NCBI RefSeq assembly: GCF_000298235.1
Contig: NZ_BAHE01000019.1
Span: 1-64,000, forward strand
DNA from: Gordonia namibiensis NBRC 108229
GTDB lineage: Bacteria > Actinomycetota > Actinomycetes > Mycobacteriales > Mycobacteriaceae
DNA length: 64,000 nt
Reading direction: 5' to 3'
Shown: positions 15,633 through 24,663 of the stretch, piece by piece
How the letters are laid out: each line of letters begins with the position of its first letter
How positions within the stretch are numbered: position 1 is the first letter of the stretch
Notes under the pieces: model-generated
Told to the model about the DNA's origin: nothing
The model's input: the letters and a program-made list of their open reading frames with translations, nothing else
Database searches by the model: none
Translations under genes and position numbers: made by a program

Positions 15633-18600
15633 TCATTTGGCCAGCTTGGCGGCAAGGGTCGCCTCGTCGGGCAGGTCGTCGGCCTCCAAGGTGTGTCCGT
15701 CGCGCACGTAGTGGAAGGCGGCGTGCACCTTCTCCACCGGCACGCCGGCCAGCTGAGCCCAGGCGATCCGGTAGGCGGCCAGCTGGATGAACAGTGACTC
15801 CCGTTTCGCCGGTTCGGGTACGACGCCGGTCTTCCAGTCGACGACCGTCCAGGATCCGTCCTTCTCGGCGAAGACCGCGTCGATGCGGCCGCGCACGACG
15901 ATGCCGCCGATCACGGTCTCGAACGGCACCTCCACCTCGGTGGGGCTGCGATTGGCCCAGCGGGACGCGAGGAAGGCCTCGCGCAACGCATCGAGGTCGG
16001 CGTCCGGGCTCGCCGTGGCGTCCGCCGCGCCGGGCAATTCGTCGATGTCGAGCAGCCGGGTGGCACCGAACCAGCGCTCGACCCAGGCGTGGAATGCGGT
16101 GCCGCGCCGCGCCATCGGGTTGGGCCGGAAGGGCGTCGGGCGCCGGAGCCTGCGGGCGAACTCGGCCTCGTCGGCGTCGAGTTCGACGAGCTGGCTGACC
16201 GACAGGTGCGTCGGCAGCGTCACCTCGACGAGCGCCTGGTTGGCCTGGTGGTGTTCGGCCAGCAGGGCCGACACCTCCGCCTCCCAGGCCGCGACCTCGT
16301 CCTCCGGGTCGGGCGGCATCGGCAGCATCTCCGGATCGTCCGGGGCCTCCGGCGCCTCGAACAGTGCGGGCGCCTCGCGAGTGGCGATGGCGTCGAGGAC
16401 GAGGTCGGCGGCCGCCTGCACGGCGTCGCGGCGGCCGGCGAGCGGATCACGCGGCCACGGCTGCGCCACAACGCGTTCGGCCAGCGGGTTGGTCGCGTCC
16501 TCGGCCGGCGGCGGGGTGCGCACCGCGATCGACAGGCCGGTGGAGTCGACGGCGGGATCGGTGATCGCCTCGTCGATGGCGACCATCAGCTCGTCGAAGA
16601 AATCCGAACCGCCGCGCGGCTTGTCACCGGTCTCCGACCAGTGGTGAGCGGAGATCAGCAGGTCGTGTCGTGCGCGGGTGAGGGCGACGTAGAGCAGGCG
16701 CCGATCCTCCTCGAGGCGGCGTTCGCTGATCGCCGCCTTGTGGTCGGACAGGGCGTCCTCGAGTTGCTTGCGGTCGCCGACGGTGTCGATCTTCAGCAGC
16801 GGGAAGCCCTCGGGCGTGCCGTCGGCCGACTCGGCCGGGATCGCGAGGTCGCCGCGCAGGTCGGCGGGTAGTTCGCGCGCGCTGCCGAGCCACGTGGTGT
16901 CGGCCTTGGCGCTCGGGAAGATTCCCTTCGCGAGGTGCGGGATCGCCACGACGTCCCACTCGAGCCCCTTGGCCGCATGCACGGTGAGGATCTGCACGCG
17001 CTGCTCGGCGACCTCGATCTTGCCGGGCTCCAGGCCTTTCTCGATGGACTCGGCGGCGTCGAGGAAAGCCAGCAGCCCGGGCAGGTTCGCACCGGGACGG
17101 TCGGCGTAGTGGCTGACGTAGTCGGCGAAGGCGTCTAGGTGTTCGCGGCCGGTGATCGCGCCGCGCATGCGCCGGGCCCGGATCTGCGCCTCGACGCCCA
17201 CGCCGATGGTGTTCTCCACATCGGCGACGAGTTCGGGCAGTGGTTGTCCGATGCGGCGGCGGAGGGATTCGAGCTGCGCACCGAACGCCCGGATGCGGGC
17301 GTATCCCTCCGGGCTGTAGTCGCCGGGGTCACCCGGATCGACGACGGCATCGGCGATCCCGGCGCGATCGACGATCTCGGTGGGCAGTACGGCGTCGAGC
17401 GCGGCGTCGAGTTCCTCGCGGCTGGTGACGACGCCACCCGCCTCTGCGTAGCTCTCGGCGGCCAGCGTCGTGGCCCGACGCCACAGCGCGGCAAGGTCTT
17501 TGGCGCCGAGACGCCAGCGGGCACCGGTGAGGAGCCGCATCACGGCGGTGCCGGCCATCGGATCGGCCATGACGCGCAGCGTCGCGACGATGTCCTCGAT
17601 CTCCGGGACGTGCAACAGTCCACCGATGCCGACGACCTCGGTGGGGATGCCGCGGCTCTCCAGCTCGGCGGCCAGCGGGGCGGAATCCTCGTTGCGCCGC
17701 ACCAGGATCGCCGTGGTGGGAGGCGCCTCGCCGGCGGCCTCGGCGGCGCGATAGCGCCGCTCGACCTCGTCGGCGATCCAGTTACGTTCGTCGAGAACGG
17801 TCTCGGTGAGGGCGATGGCCGCGGTGCCGTGCGGGGCGTCGGGGCGGGGTCGGAGGATGGAGACCGGGATGCCGCGGCGCCGCAGTTCCTCCGAGATCTG
17901 GTTGGCCAGGCGGAGGCCCTGAGCTGCGTTGCGCCAGCTGGTGAGGAGTTCGCGACGTTCGGCGGGCGTGCCGTCGGGTCGTGGGAAGTCGCGGGCGAAC
18001 CGCGGGAGGTTGGCCGCCGACGCACCGCGCCAGCCGTAGATGGACTGGATCGGGTCACCGACCGCGGTGACGGCGACCGACTCCCGCGACGGGTCGTGGC
18101 CGCCGAACAGGGTCGACAGCAGCACGCGCTGCGAATGGCCGGTGTCCTGGTACTCGTCGAGGAGGACCGCGCGGAACGCCGTGCGCTCGGCGGCCACGAC
18201 CTCCGGGTTGGACACGACGAGCTTCGCGGCGAGCGACATCTGGCTACCGAAGTCGAGCGAGGACTGCGCCCGCATCGTCTCGCCGAGGGCGATCACCATC
18301 GGGATCAGTTCGCGCCGTTCGTCGATGACCTCCTTGACCTTCAGCAGCGCCTGCGTGGGCTTGTCGCGCTGCTTCGGACCCTTCGGCAGGGTGTCGATGA
18401 GCTCGTAGAGTCGCGAACCCGCCTTGGCGAGATCGTCGATGTCGACGAGGTGTTCGGACATCTCGCCGTACAGCTTGAGGACCGACTCGGTGACGCTGGC
18501 CGGAACCTTCTTGGTGTTCAGCTCCCCCGGCCACGACGACACGAGCGAGAAGGCGAGCTGCCACAGTTCGGTCTCGGTGAGCAGCGTCGACGACGGTTCG

Positions 18601-19043
18601 ACGGGCAGCAACAGACCGTAGTCGGCGATCAAGCGGCCGGCGTAGGCGTGATAGGTGCTGACCTCCGGGTCGGCGCCGCGCAGCCGTGCGGCCAGCGTCC
18701 CGTCCGGGTCCCAGGTGCGCAGGGCGGGCGCGCCCGACAGCATGGACAGGCGACGCCGGATACGTGCGCCGAGCTCGCTGGCGGCCTTGCGAGTGAAGGT
18801 GAGTCCGAGGATCTCGTCGGGTGCCACGATCTGGTTGGCGACGAGCCACACCACCCGCGAGGCCATCGTCTCGGTCTTGCCCGCACCGGCTCCGGCGACG
18901 ACGAGCATCGGCTCGACCGGCGCCTCGATCACCGCCACCTGTTCGGGGGTCGGGTCGGGAAGGCCGAGCGCCGCGGCCAGCGACTTCGCGCCGATCATCG
19001 TCCGGCCGGGCGTGAGTCCGCCGGTCTGGGTTCCGCTAGTCAT
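15633..19043 (-). CDS. adnB: helicase-nuclease subunit AdnB
   Basis: 1136 residues. The N-terminal UvrD-like motor has Walker A GAGAGKTET (51-59), LTFTRKAASELG, LDEYQDTGHSQ, GDPIQSIYGWRG and VHAAKGLEWD. The C-terminal RecB-type nuclease has its catalytic segments GRIDAVF and VVDWKTG in the last 90 residues. AdnA and AdnB form the mycobacterial-type end-resecting motor-nuclease acting at double-strand breaks in place of RecBCD. The ATG at 19043 overlaps the adnA stop by 8 nt, indicating translational coupling. Length is close to known AdnB. Confidence 0.95.
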   Translation of the reverse strand: MTSGTQTGGLTPGRTMIGAKSLAAALGLPDPTPEQVAVIEAPVEPMLVVAGAGAGKTETMASRVVWLVANQIVAPDEILGLTFTRKAASELGARIRRRLSMLSGAPALRTWDPDGTLAARLRGADPEVSTYHAYAGRLIADYGLLLPVEPSSTLLTETELWQLAFSLVSSWPGELNTKKVPASVTESVLKLYGEMSEHLVDIDDLAKAGSRLYELIDTLPKGPKQRDKPTQALLKVKEVIDERRELIPMVIALGETMRAQSSLDFGSQMSLAAKLVVSNPEVVAAERTAFRAVLLDEYQDTGHSQRVLLSTLFGGHDPSRESVAVTAVGDPIQSIYGWRGASAANLPRFARDFPRPDGTPAERRELLTSWRNAAQGLRLANQISEELRRRGIPVSILRPRPDAPHGTAAIALTETVLDERNWIADEVERRYRAAEAAGEAPPTTAILVRRNEDSAPLAAELESRGIPTEVVGIGGLLHVPEIEDIVATLRVMADPMAGTAVMRLLTGARWRLGAKDLAALWRRATTLAAESYAEAGGVVTSREELDAALDAVLPTEIVDRAGIADAVVDPGDPGDYSPEGYARIRAFGAQLESLRRRIGQPLPELVADVENTIGVGVEAQIRARRMRGAITGREHLDAFADYVSHYADRPGANLPGLLAFLDAAESIEKGLEPGKIEVAEQRVQILTVHAAKGLEWDVVAIPHLAKGIFPSAKADTTWLGSARELPADLRGDLAIPAESADGTPEGFPLLKIDTVGDRKQLEDALSDHKAAISERRLEEDRRLLYVALTRARHDLLISAHHWSETGDKPRGGSDFFDELMVAIDEAITDPAVDSTGLSIAVRTPPPAEDATNPLAERVVAQPWPRDPLAGRRDAVQAAADLVLDAIATREAPALFEAPEAPDDPEMLPMPPDPEDEVAAWEAEVSALLAEHHQANQALVEVTLPTHLSVSQLVELDADEAEFARRLRRPTPFRPNPMARRGTAFHAWVERWFGATRLLDIDELPGAADATASPDADLDALREAFLASRWANRSPTEVEVPFETVIGGIVVRGRIDAVFAEKDGSWTVVDWKTGVVPEPAKRESLFIQLAAYRIAWAQLAGVPVEKVHAAFHYVRDGHTLEADDLPDEATLAAKLAK

Positions 19044-22000
19044 CGGTCACCGCCTTTCCGGGGATCTTCGCGGGGCAGCTGGTGGTGAGGTTGCAGTGCA
19101 CGCAGCCCGGGTTGGGTGTCGCGGTGAAGGTCGGGCCGATGCTCGCGCGGGCGGCCCGGCGCACCACGCCGATCCACTCGTCGAGCATCTCGGGCGTCAA
19201 CGGCGACTGGACGCGTTCGGCCGCACCGGAATTGCGGTTCGCGGTGGACACGTAGACCAGGCGCGCACCGCCTGGCGGGACATCACCGAACTGTGGCACT
19301 CCCCCATGCGCCAACGCGACCTGGTAGGCCGCCATCTGGGCGTGCTCGTCGGCCTCGGCCTTGGTGATCGCGTTCTTCGACGTCTTGACGTCGACGACCA
19401 CCGGGCGGCCGGCCGCGTCGGTCTCGAGGCGATCGACGCGGCCGCGCAGCCGCACGTCGGGCGCATCCTCTTCGTCGGGATCACCGGTGGGACCGCCGGG
19501 AACGGTGGCGTCGACCGGCAGTTCGACGCCCACCTCCTCGAGGTCGGCACGCGAGATCCGCAGCCAGTCGCGGAAGTGGCCGAGCATGCTCTCGGCGCGT
19601 TCGAGTTCCCGGGCCGAGTACCAGCCCGCGCCGGTGTCGACCCGGTCCCAGATCGCGCGCAGCGCCGCGGTCACCTCGGCCGGATCCAGCTGTCCCGCAA
19701 CGGCCTGGACAAGTGTGTGCACGAGGCTACCGGTGAGTGCGGGCGTCCCGTCGCCGTCGCGGCCGCCGTTGCGTTCGAGCACCCAGCGCAGCGAACACCT
19801 GTTCAGCGCTTCGACATTCGACGGCGACAGCACGACGGGTCCGTTGTCCGGTGTCCACAGCGGCGCATCGGTGCTGGGTTCGGCGAGCCCGAACCAGTCG
19901 CGCGGGTGGGCGCCGGGGATGTCGGAGTCGGCGAGTTCGGCGAGCAGCCGGGCTGCGGCCCGGGTCCGCTCGTCGGGTTCGTGGGCCCCGGCCATGACGA
20001 CCGAACGCAGGGTCGCGACCAGCGACGGGAGCGACAGAACGCGGTCCACGCCGGGGTCGAGCTGGAGTTCGGCCTGAGGCGCCTCGTCGTCGGGATCGTC
20101 GACGAGATCGGCGAGTTCGGTGAGGAAGCGCGACGGCGAGGCGTCGCCGCTGCCGTCCTCCACCGCCGTCACGAGCAGCCTGCTGCGTGCGCGCGTGCAG
20201 GCGACCAGGAACAGCCGCCGCTCGTCGGCGAGTGCCGTCGCGCCACGGGCGACGGTGTCGACCGCGCCGGCGTCCATGCCGTCGAGGATGTCGACGAGCG
20301 CACCGGTGGAGAGCACACCGCCGCGGCTGCGCAACGACGGCCACAGACCGTCCTGGACCCCGGCCACCGCGACAACCTCCCACTCGCGGCCGACCGCGGC
20401 ATGCGCTGACAGGACGGTCACCGATTCGGTTGCCGCCGTGGCGGTTCGGCTGTCACGCGGGATCTGCAGCTGGGACAGGTAGTGGACGAACCCGGCCGGC
20501 CCGGCGGCGGGCAGGGTGTCGGCGAAGTTGGCCGCTGCCTCGAACATCGCCATGACGGCGTCGAGGTCACGGTCGGCCTGTTCCCCGGCCGGGCCGCCCC
20601 GGACCGCCGACGCCGCCCAGCGCCGTTCCAGACCGGTGGCCTGCCAGGCCGCCCACAGCGTCTCTTCGACGCCGCGTCCGGCATCGTGCGCCCGCTGTCC
20701 GGCGGCGACGACGTCGAGAACGCGGGCCAGCGGCCCCGCCTCGGTCTCGGTGAGGGCCCGGCGGTACCGTGCGCCGAGCTCGGGGTCGAGGAGGGCGCGG
20801 GTCAACGAGGTCAGCGAATCCGGTTGCGCCGTCGGGTCGTTCTTCTCGTCGAGGCGACGGATGCCGCGCCGCAGGCGTCGCATCGCACCGGGATCGGCCG
20901 CACCGACCGGACCCGACAGCAGCGTCAGCGTGTCCTCGGTGGTGAACAGCTCGGACTCCGGGGTCGCCTCGCTCCGCATCGTCGGGTCCTCGCGGCGGGC
21001 GGCGACCACCCGCAGCACCAGCATCAGCGCGATCACCGCACGCTGGCGGTGCAGCGGCAGATCGCTGGCCGGGGTGGTCACCGGGACCCCGGCCGACCGG
21101 AACGCACGGCGCAGTGGGGGCAGGGCGAGGGACACCGACCGGACGATCACGGCCATCTGCGACCACGGGACGCCGTCGAACAGATGGGCGCGGCGCAGCA
21201 GGTCGGCGATCGCGGTGGCCTCCTTGGCCGCCGATCCGTACACGCGCACGGCAGCCACGTCGCGTGGCACTGCGGCGTCGGACTCGGCCTGCACCGGTTG
21301 GGGATATGCGTGCGGGCGCGCCCCGGGGAGCCGCGCGGCGATCGCGCGGCCCAGGCGGGCGAGGTCGGGGTGGGAGCGGAAGTCGTGCTCGAGCACGATG
21401 TCGCGCTCGGACCCCGGCTCGGCGAGCCCGTCGGCGAATCGTGGACTGGCCCCCCGGAATCCGAAGACCGACTGATCGGTGTCGGCCGCGATGATCGTCG
21501 AGGTGGTGCCGGTACCGACCAGCCGGATCAGCTGTGCGGCCTGCGGATCCAGATGTTGCGCGTCGTCGACGAGGAGGTGACGGATGCGGCGGCGTTCGCC
21601 ACTGAGCAGGTCGGGATCGGTCGCGAAGGCCGACAACGCCGAACCGATCAGCTCGGCGGCGTCGACGGCCGGCGCCGACGCACCGGGCGTCTCGAGGCCG
21701 ACCGCGCCGCGCAGCAACATGTTCTGCTCGTATTGGGCGTACGCACGGGCCGCGGCGGTCCACTCGGGGCGTTTGTGTTCACGACCGAGGGCCGCGAGTT
21801 CTTCCGGCCCGACGCCGCGTTCGGCGGCCCGCATCATCAGGTCGCGCAGTGCCTGCGCGAAACCGTCGGTACCCAGGGCCGGCCGCAGATGCGCGGGCCA
21901 GTACTCCGCGCCGTCCTCGATGTCGCCGGCGAGCAGCTCGCGCAGCACGACGTCCTGCTCCGATCCGGTGATCAGCCGCGGGGGCGGGTTGCCGTGGGCA

Positions 22001-22437
22001 CTCGCCTGCAGGCGCAGGATCGCGAAGGCGTAGGAGTGCACGGTCCGGACGAGGGGTTCGCGGAGCGCACCGCCGAGCACACGCCGCCCGGCCGCGTTGG
22101 CCGAGAGCACGCGCCGGGTGATCTCCTCGCGCAGCGCGACCGCCGCCCGGCGGCTCGACGCCAGGACGAGGACCGATTCCGGATCGGTCGCGGGGTCGAG
22201 CAGGCGCGCGACAGCGGCGTCGACGATCAGCGAGGTCTTGCCGCTGCCCGGTCCGCCGTGGACCCGCACCGGACGCCAGGCCTGCTCCTCCTCGCCGGCC
22301 GGGATGCTCGCCGCCGGGTCGATGACCTGCGTGATCGCCGGCGGCCACTCCCGGGGGCGGTCCGCGGCCTCGGGCGCTGCGACGAGCCGTGCGCGCAGGG
22401 CGCTGCGTGACGCCTGGGTGCCCGGTTTCCGACTCAT
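19036..22437 (-). CDS. adnA: helicase-nuclease subunit AdnA
   Basis: About 1133 residues. It has Walker A GGPGSGKT (61-68), a degenerate UvrD-like motor (DDAQHLDPQ in place of DExx) and a C-terminal nuclease with GRVDRLE and VVDVKTSKN. Four cysteines fit an Fe-S cluster bracketing the nuclease: one in LNRCSLRW and three in CVHCNLTTSC at the very end. The start is unsure: the ATG at 22437 has GGAG only 3 nt upstream; the ATG at 22446 is the alternative. The longer open frame runs into the divergent hydrolase gene and is not protein-like. First gene of the adnA-adnB operon. Confidence 0.93.
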   Translation of the reverse strand: MSRKPGTQASRSALRARLVAAPEAADRPREWPPAITQVIDPAASIPAGEEEQAWRPVRVHGGPGSGKTSLIVDAAVARLLDPATDPESVLVLASSRRAAVALREEITRRVLSANAAGRRVLGGALREPLVRTVHSYAFAILRLQASAHGNPPPRLITGSEQDVVLRELLAGDIEDGAEYWPAHLRPALGTDGFAQALRDLMMRAAERGVGPEELAALGREHKRPEWTAAARAYAQYEQNMLLRGAVGLETPGASAPAVDAAELIGSALSAFATDPDLLSGERRRIRHLLVDDAQHLDPQAAQLIRLVGTGTTSTIIAADTDQSVFGFRGASPRFADGLAEPGSERDIVLEHDFRSHPDLARLGRAIAARLPGARPHAYPQPVQAESDAAVPRDVAAVRVYGSAAKEATAIADLLRRAHLFDGVPWSQMAVIVRSVSLALPPLRRAFRSAGVPVTTPASDLPLHRQRAVIALMLVLRVVAARREDPTMRSEATPESELFTTEDTLTLLSGPVGAADPGAMRRLRRGIRRLDEKNDPTAQPDSLTSLTRALLDPELGARYRRALTETEAGPLARVLDVVAAGQRAHDAGRGVEETLWAAWQATGLERRWAASAVRGGPAGEQADRDLDAVMAMFEAAANFADTLPAAGPAGFVHYLSQLQIPRDSRTATAATESVTVLSAHAAVGREWEVVAVAGVQDGLWPSLRSRGGVLSTGALVDILDGMDAGAVDTVARGATALADERRLFLVACTRARSRLLVTAVEDGSGDASPSRFLTELADLVDDPDDEAPQAELQLDPGVDRVLSLPSLVATLRSVVMAGAHEPDERTRAAARLLAELADSDIPGAHPRDWFGLAEPSTDAPLWTPDNGPVVLSPSNVEALNRCSLRWVLERNGGRDGDGTPALTGSLVHTLVQAVAGQLDPAEVTAALRAIWDRVDTGAGWYSARELERAESMLGHFRDWLRISRADLEEVGVELPVDATVPGGPTGDPDEEDAPDVRLRGRVDRLETDAAGRPVVVDVKTSKNAITKAEADEHAQMAAYQVALAHGGVPQFGDVPPGGARLVYVSTANRNSGAAERVQSPLTPEMLDEWIGVVRRAARASIGPTFTATPNPGCVHCNLTTSCPAKIPGKAVTDD

Positions 22438-22528
22438 GGGCTCCATCGAATCATGTGCCACCGACGACTCCCGCGGCCCGAGGTGTCGGTGCGGGTGGGT
22501 CGGGCTCGCCACCCGCGCATACGGCAGG

Positions 22529-23323
22529 ATGGACGAGGTGACAGCTCTCAACACGTATGTCTTCGGCGGCGACACGGCGGAGGGCGACACCGTTCTCGCA
22601 ATCCACGGTCTCACCGGCCACGGTCGTCGCTGGGAGCCCCTGGCACAGCACCTGAGTGGTGTCCGCATCGTCGCGCCGGACCTCATCGGCCACGGACGTT
22701 CACCGTGGCGTCCGCCGTGGAGCATCGAGCACCATGTGCGTGCACTGTCCGCCGTGCTCGACGACCACGTCCCGACCGACCGGCCGATCGTCGTCGTGGG
22801 CCACTCGTACGGCGGTGCACTCGCTCTCCACCTGGCGAACCGTCGGCCCGACGACGTCAAGGGGATCGTCCTCCTCGACCCTGCCCAGGGCCTCGACCCA
22901 GAGTTCGCGCTCCAGGTCGCCACCGACAGTCTCGACAACTGGGACTACCCGAGCGCCGACGCCGCGCGCTCGGCCAAACGTGCCGAGGGCTGGGCGGATG
23001 TGCCCGACGACATTCTCGAGGCCGAGCTCACCGAGCACCTCATCCCCCGTCCGCACGGCCGGGTGGGCTGGCGGGTCAGTGCGCCCGCGGCCGCCGCGTC
23101 CTGGAGCGAGATGGCTCGGCCCGCAGTACTTCCGCCACCGGGCGTGCCCACGCACATCGTCGTCGCCGATCAGGTGCAGCCGCCCTTCGTGCGGCCGTCG
23201 TTCCTGGAGGCCTGCGCGAGCGAACGCGGTGACGACGTGACGGTGCACCACGTCGACTGTGAGCACATGGTGCCGTTCCTCGAACCGGAACTGTCCGCGT
23301 CGCTGATCCGCTCGCTGCTCTAG
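22529..23323 (+). CDS. lipV: alpha/beta hydrolase, LipV-like
   Basis: About 264 residues with an alpha/beta-hydrolase fold: oxyanion segment AIHGLTGHGRRW, nucleophile elbow GHSYGG (Ser93), an acid in the VVADQVQPPF region, and the catalytic His in CEHMVPFL. No signal peptide, so cytoplasmic or loosely attached. Position between adnA (divergent) and the alkyltransferase-like gene matches lipV (Rv3203), a lipase/esterase; the substrate here is unknown. The ATG at 22529 has a short AGG; the GTG at 22538 with GGACGAG before it is an alternative. Seven bases separate its stop from the next start. Confidence 0.88.
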   Translation: MDEVTALNTYVFGGDTAEGDTVLAIHGLTGHGRRWEPLAQHLSGVRIVAPDLIGHGRSPWRPPWSIEHHVRALSAVLDDHVPTDRPIVVVGHSYGGALALHLANRRPDDVKGIVLLDPAQGLDPEFALQVATDSLDNWDYPSADAARSAKRAEGWADVPDDILEAELTEHLIPRPHGRVGWRVSAPAAAASWSEMARPAVLPPPGVPTHIVVADQVQPPFVRPSFLEACASERGDDVTVHHVDCEHMVPFLEPELSASLIRSLL

Positions 23324-23330
23324 GACCCCG

Positions 23331-23630
23331 ATGGCGGCGATCACCGAGGAACAGGTCGAAGCCGTCCGCGCCCTGGTCGCGGCGATCCCGGTCGGCCGGG
23401 TGAGCACCTACGGCGACCTGGCCGGCGCGGCCGGACTGTCCAGCGCCCGGATCGTCGGTTGGATCATGCGCACCGACACCGCCGACCTGCCGTGGCATCG
23501 GGTCGTCCCCGCGAGCGGTCGTCCCGCTCCGCATCTCGCGAACCGACAGCTCGAAAGGCTTGCGGCGGAAGGTGTCCCGATCTCCGAAGGACGAATCCGG
23601 TTGCGCGAGTGCCGGTGGGCGATCGCGTGA
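23331..23630 (+). CDS. alkyltransferase-like protein (MGMT family without the active Cys)
   Basis: 99 residues covering only the DNA-binding C-terminal domain of O6-alkylguanine-DNA alkyltransferases: the GRVSTYGDLA helix, the arginine finger region SSARIVGWIM, and the active-site motif. Where true transferases have PCHRV, this protein has PWHRV, so Trp replaces the alkyl-accepting Cys. This marks the ATL class, which binds alkylated bases and hands them to nucleotide excision repair instead of repairing them. It corresponds to Rv3204 and is probably co-transcribed with the upstream hydrolase. Confidence 0.9.
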   Translation: MAAITEEQVEAVRALVAAIPVGRVSTYGDLAGAAGLSSARIVGWIMRTDTADLPWHRVVPASGRPAPHLANRQLERLAAEGVPISEGRIRLRECRWAIA

Positions 23631-23676
23631 CCTCGATACGCGGCGTCCTCGCTTCGCTCGGTCGTCGCTACTCGGC
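23631..23676. repeat. left arm of a REP-like inverted element
   Basis: The segment from CCTCGATACG to CTACTCGGCC resembles the reverse complement of the arm at 23831-23870 (shared CGATACG ... CTACTC with a GC-rich middle). It starts in the last codon before the stop region of the alkyltransferase-like gene. Its right end overlaps the first copy of the 43-bp tandem repeat. Confidence 0.55.
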
Positions 23677-23829
23677 CAGCAGAACGAGCCCCCCGCGTGG
23701 CCCGGCCGTCACCACTCGGCCAACAGAACGAACCACCCGCCGGCTCGGTCGTCGCTACTCGGCCAGCAGAACGAACCACCCGCCGGCCCGGTCGCCGCTA
23801 CTCGGCCAACAGAACGAACCACCCCCCGC
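23658..23829. repeat. 43-bp tandem repeat, four imperfect copies
   Basis: Copies begin at 23658, 23702, 23745 and 23788 (period 43-44 bp). The core shared by all is ACTCGGCCARCAGAACGARCC; the second to fourth copies share a longer tail, ACCACC. Copy 3 and copy 2 differ at a handful of bases. No palindromic repeat with regular unique spacers is present, so this is not a CRISPR array. It lies between the plus-strand alkyltransferase-like gene and the minus-strand sirB gene. Confidence 0.9.
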
Positions 23830-23830
23830 T

Positions 23831-23870
23831 GGTTGAGTAGGCGAGGAGCGTGCGACGAGCCGTATCGAAG
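23831..23870. repeat. right arm of a REP-like element
   Basis: GGTTGAGTAGGCGAGGAGCG followed by TGCGACGAGCCGTATCGAAG. From memory this resembles a widespread intergenic repeat of Gordonia and related genomes. It closes the repeat region in opposite orientation to the left arm at 23631-23676. Confidence 0.6.
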
Positions 23871-23884
23871 CCAGCCGACGCAGC

Positions 23885-24643
23885 TCAGACGAGCCGCGGC
23901 ACCGGGGTGCGTCGGTACGGGCTGATCGCGGCCCGCATGCGCGTGACGATGAGGTCGACGATGCGCGGGTCCGGGCCGAGGGGTGCGGCGACGGCGTCGG
24001 CGCCGTAGGTCTCCAGACGCTGGTGGAAGAGCCCCGGTGCGAGCAGGTAGCTCGCGACCACGACGCGACGTCCGGTGCGGCGCGCCTTCTCGATCGCCTC
24101 CGGCACCGACGGCTGCGCGGTCGTGATGAACCCGACCTCCACCCGGCCACCGATCAGGGATTCCAGTTGGCGCGCAGCCAGATACACCTGGCCGCAGGCA
24201 CTGGGATCCGACGACCCGGCGGCGGCCAGGACCACCGAATCGCCCGGCTCCCAGCCGGCCTCGGCGAGCCGCAGGCGGGCGACCGCCGCGATCGCCGGGT
24301 CGGGGCCGAGCGCGCGGGTCACGACCGTGTCGGGTCGGCCCGCGAGCGCGACGTGTTCGGGGATGTCCTTGCGGACGTGGTACCCCGAAGCGAGGAAGGC
24401 CGGCACCAGGACCGCGGGCTTGTCGAGGTCGGCGATCACCTCGGACGGGGTCGGCCCGAGCACGTCGACGAAAGCGGTACGGGTCAGCCCGATCCGCGCA
24501 CTGACAGCCTCGGCGATCTCGGCGATCACGGTGACACCGTGCGGGTTACGGGTGCCGTGGGCGACCAACACCGGACTGACGTCTCGCAGGCGGTCGCCGT
24601 GCGGGAGCCGAACAGTGCCGTCTCTCAGGACATTGTCTCGCAT
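23885..24643 (-). CDS. sirB: sirohydrochlorin chelatase (CbiX/SirB family)
   Basis: 252 residues made of two CbiX-like halves. The N-terminal half has VLVAHGTRNPHG with the metal-site His and AFLASGYHVRKDIPEH with a second His. The C-terminal half has SYLLAPGLFHQRL. Such enzymes insert Fe2+ into sirohydrochlorin to give siroheme (SirB) or Co2+ for cobalamin (CbiX). The operon with siroheme-dependent NirB argues for iron. The ATG at 24643 has a strong GGGGAGGA; it lies 20 nt after the hemD stop. Resembles Rv0259c. Confidence 0.87.
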   Translation of the reverse strand: MRDNVLRDGTVRLPHGDRLRDVSPVLVAHGTRNPHGVTVIAEIAEAVSARIGLTRTAFVDVLGPTPSEVIADLDKPAVLVPAFLASGYHVRKDIPEHVALAGRPDTVVTRALGPDPAIAAVARLRLAEAGWEPGDSVVLAAAGSSDPSACGQVYLAARQLESLIGGRVEVGFITTAQPSVPEAIEKARRTGRRVVVASYLLAPGLFHQRLETYGADAVAAPLGPDPRIVDLIVTRMRAAISPYRRTPVPRLV

Positions 24644-24663
24644 GTGTCCTCCCCTGGACGTGG

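Noticed and set aside
23658..23829. CRISPR array
   Set aside because: Repeats are direct and contiguous with 43-44 bp period, imperfect, no unique spacers and no cas genes nearby.
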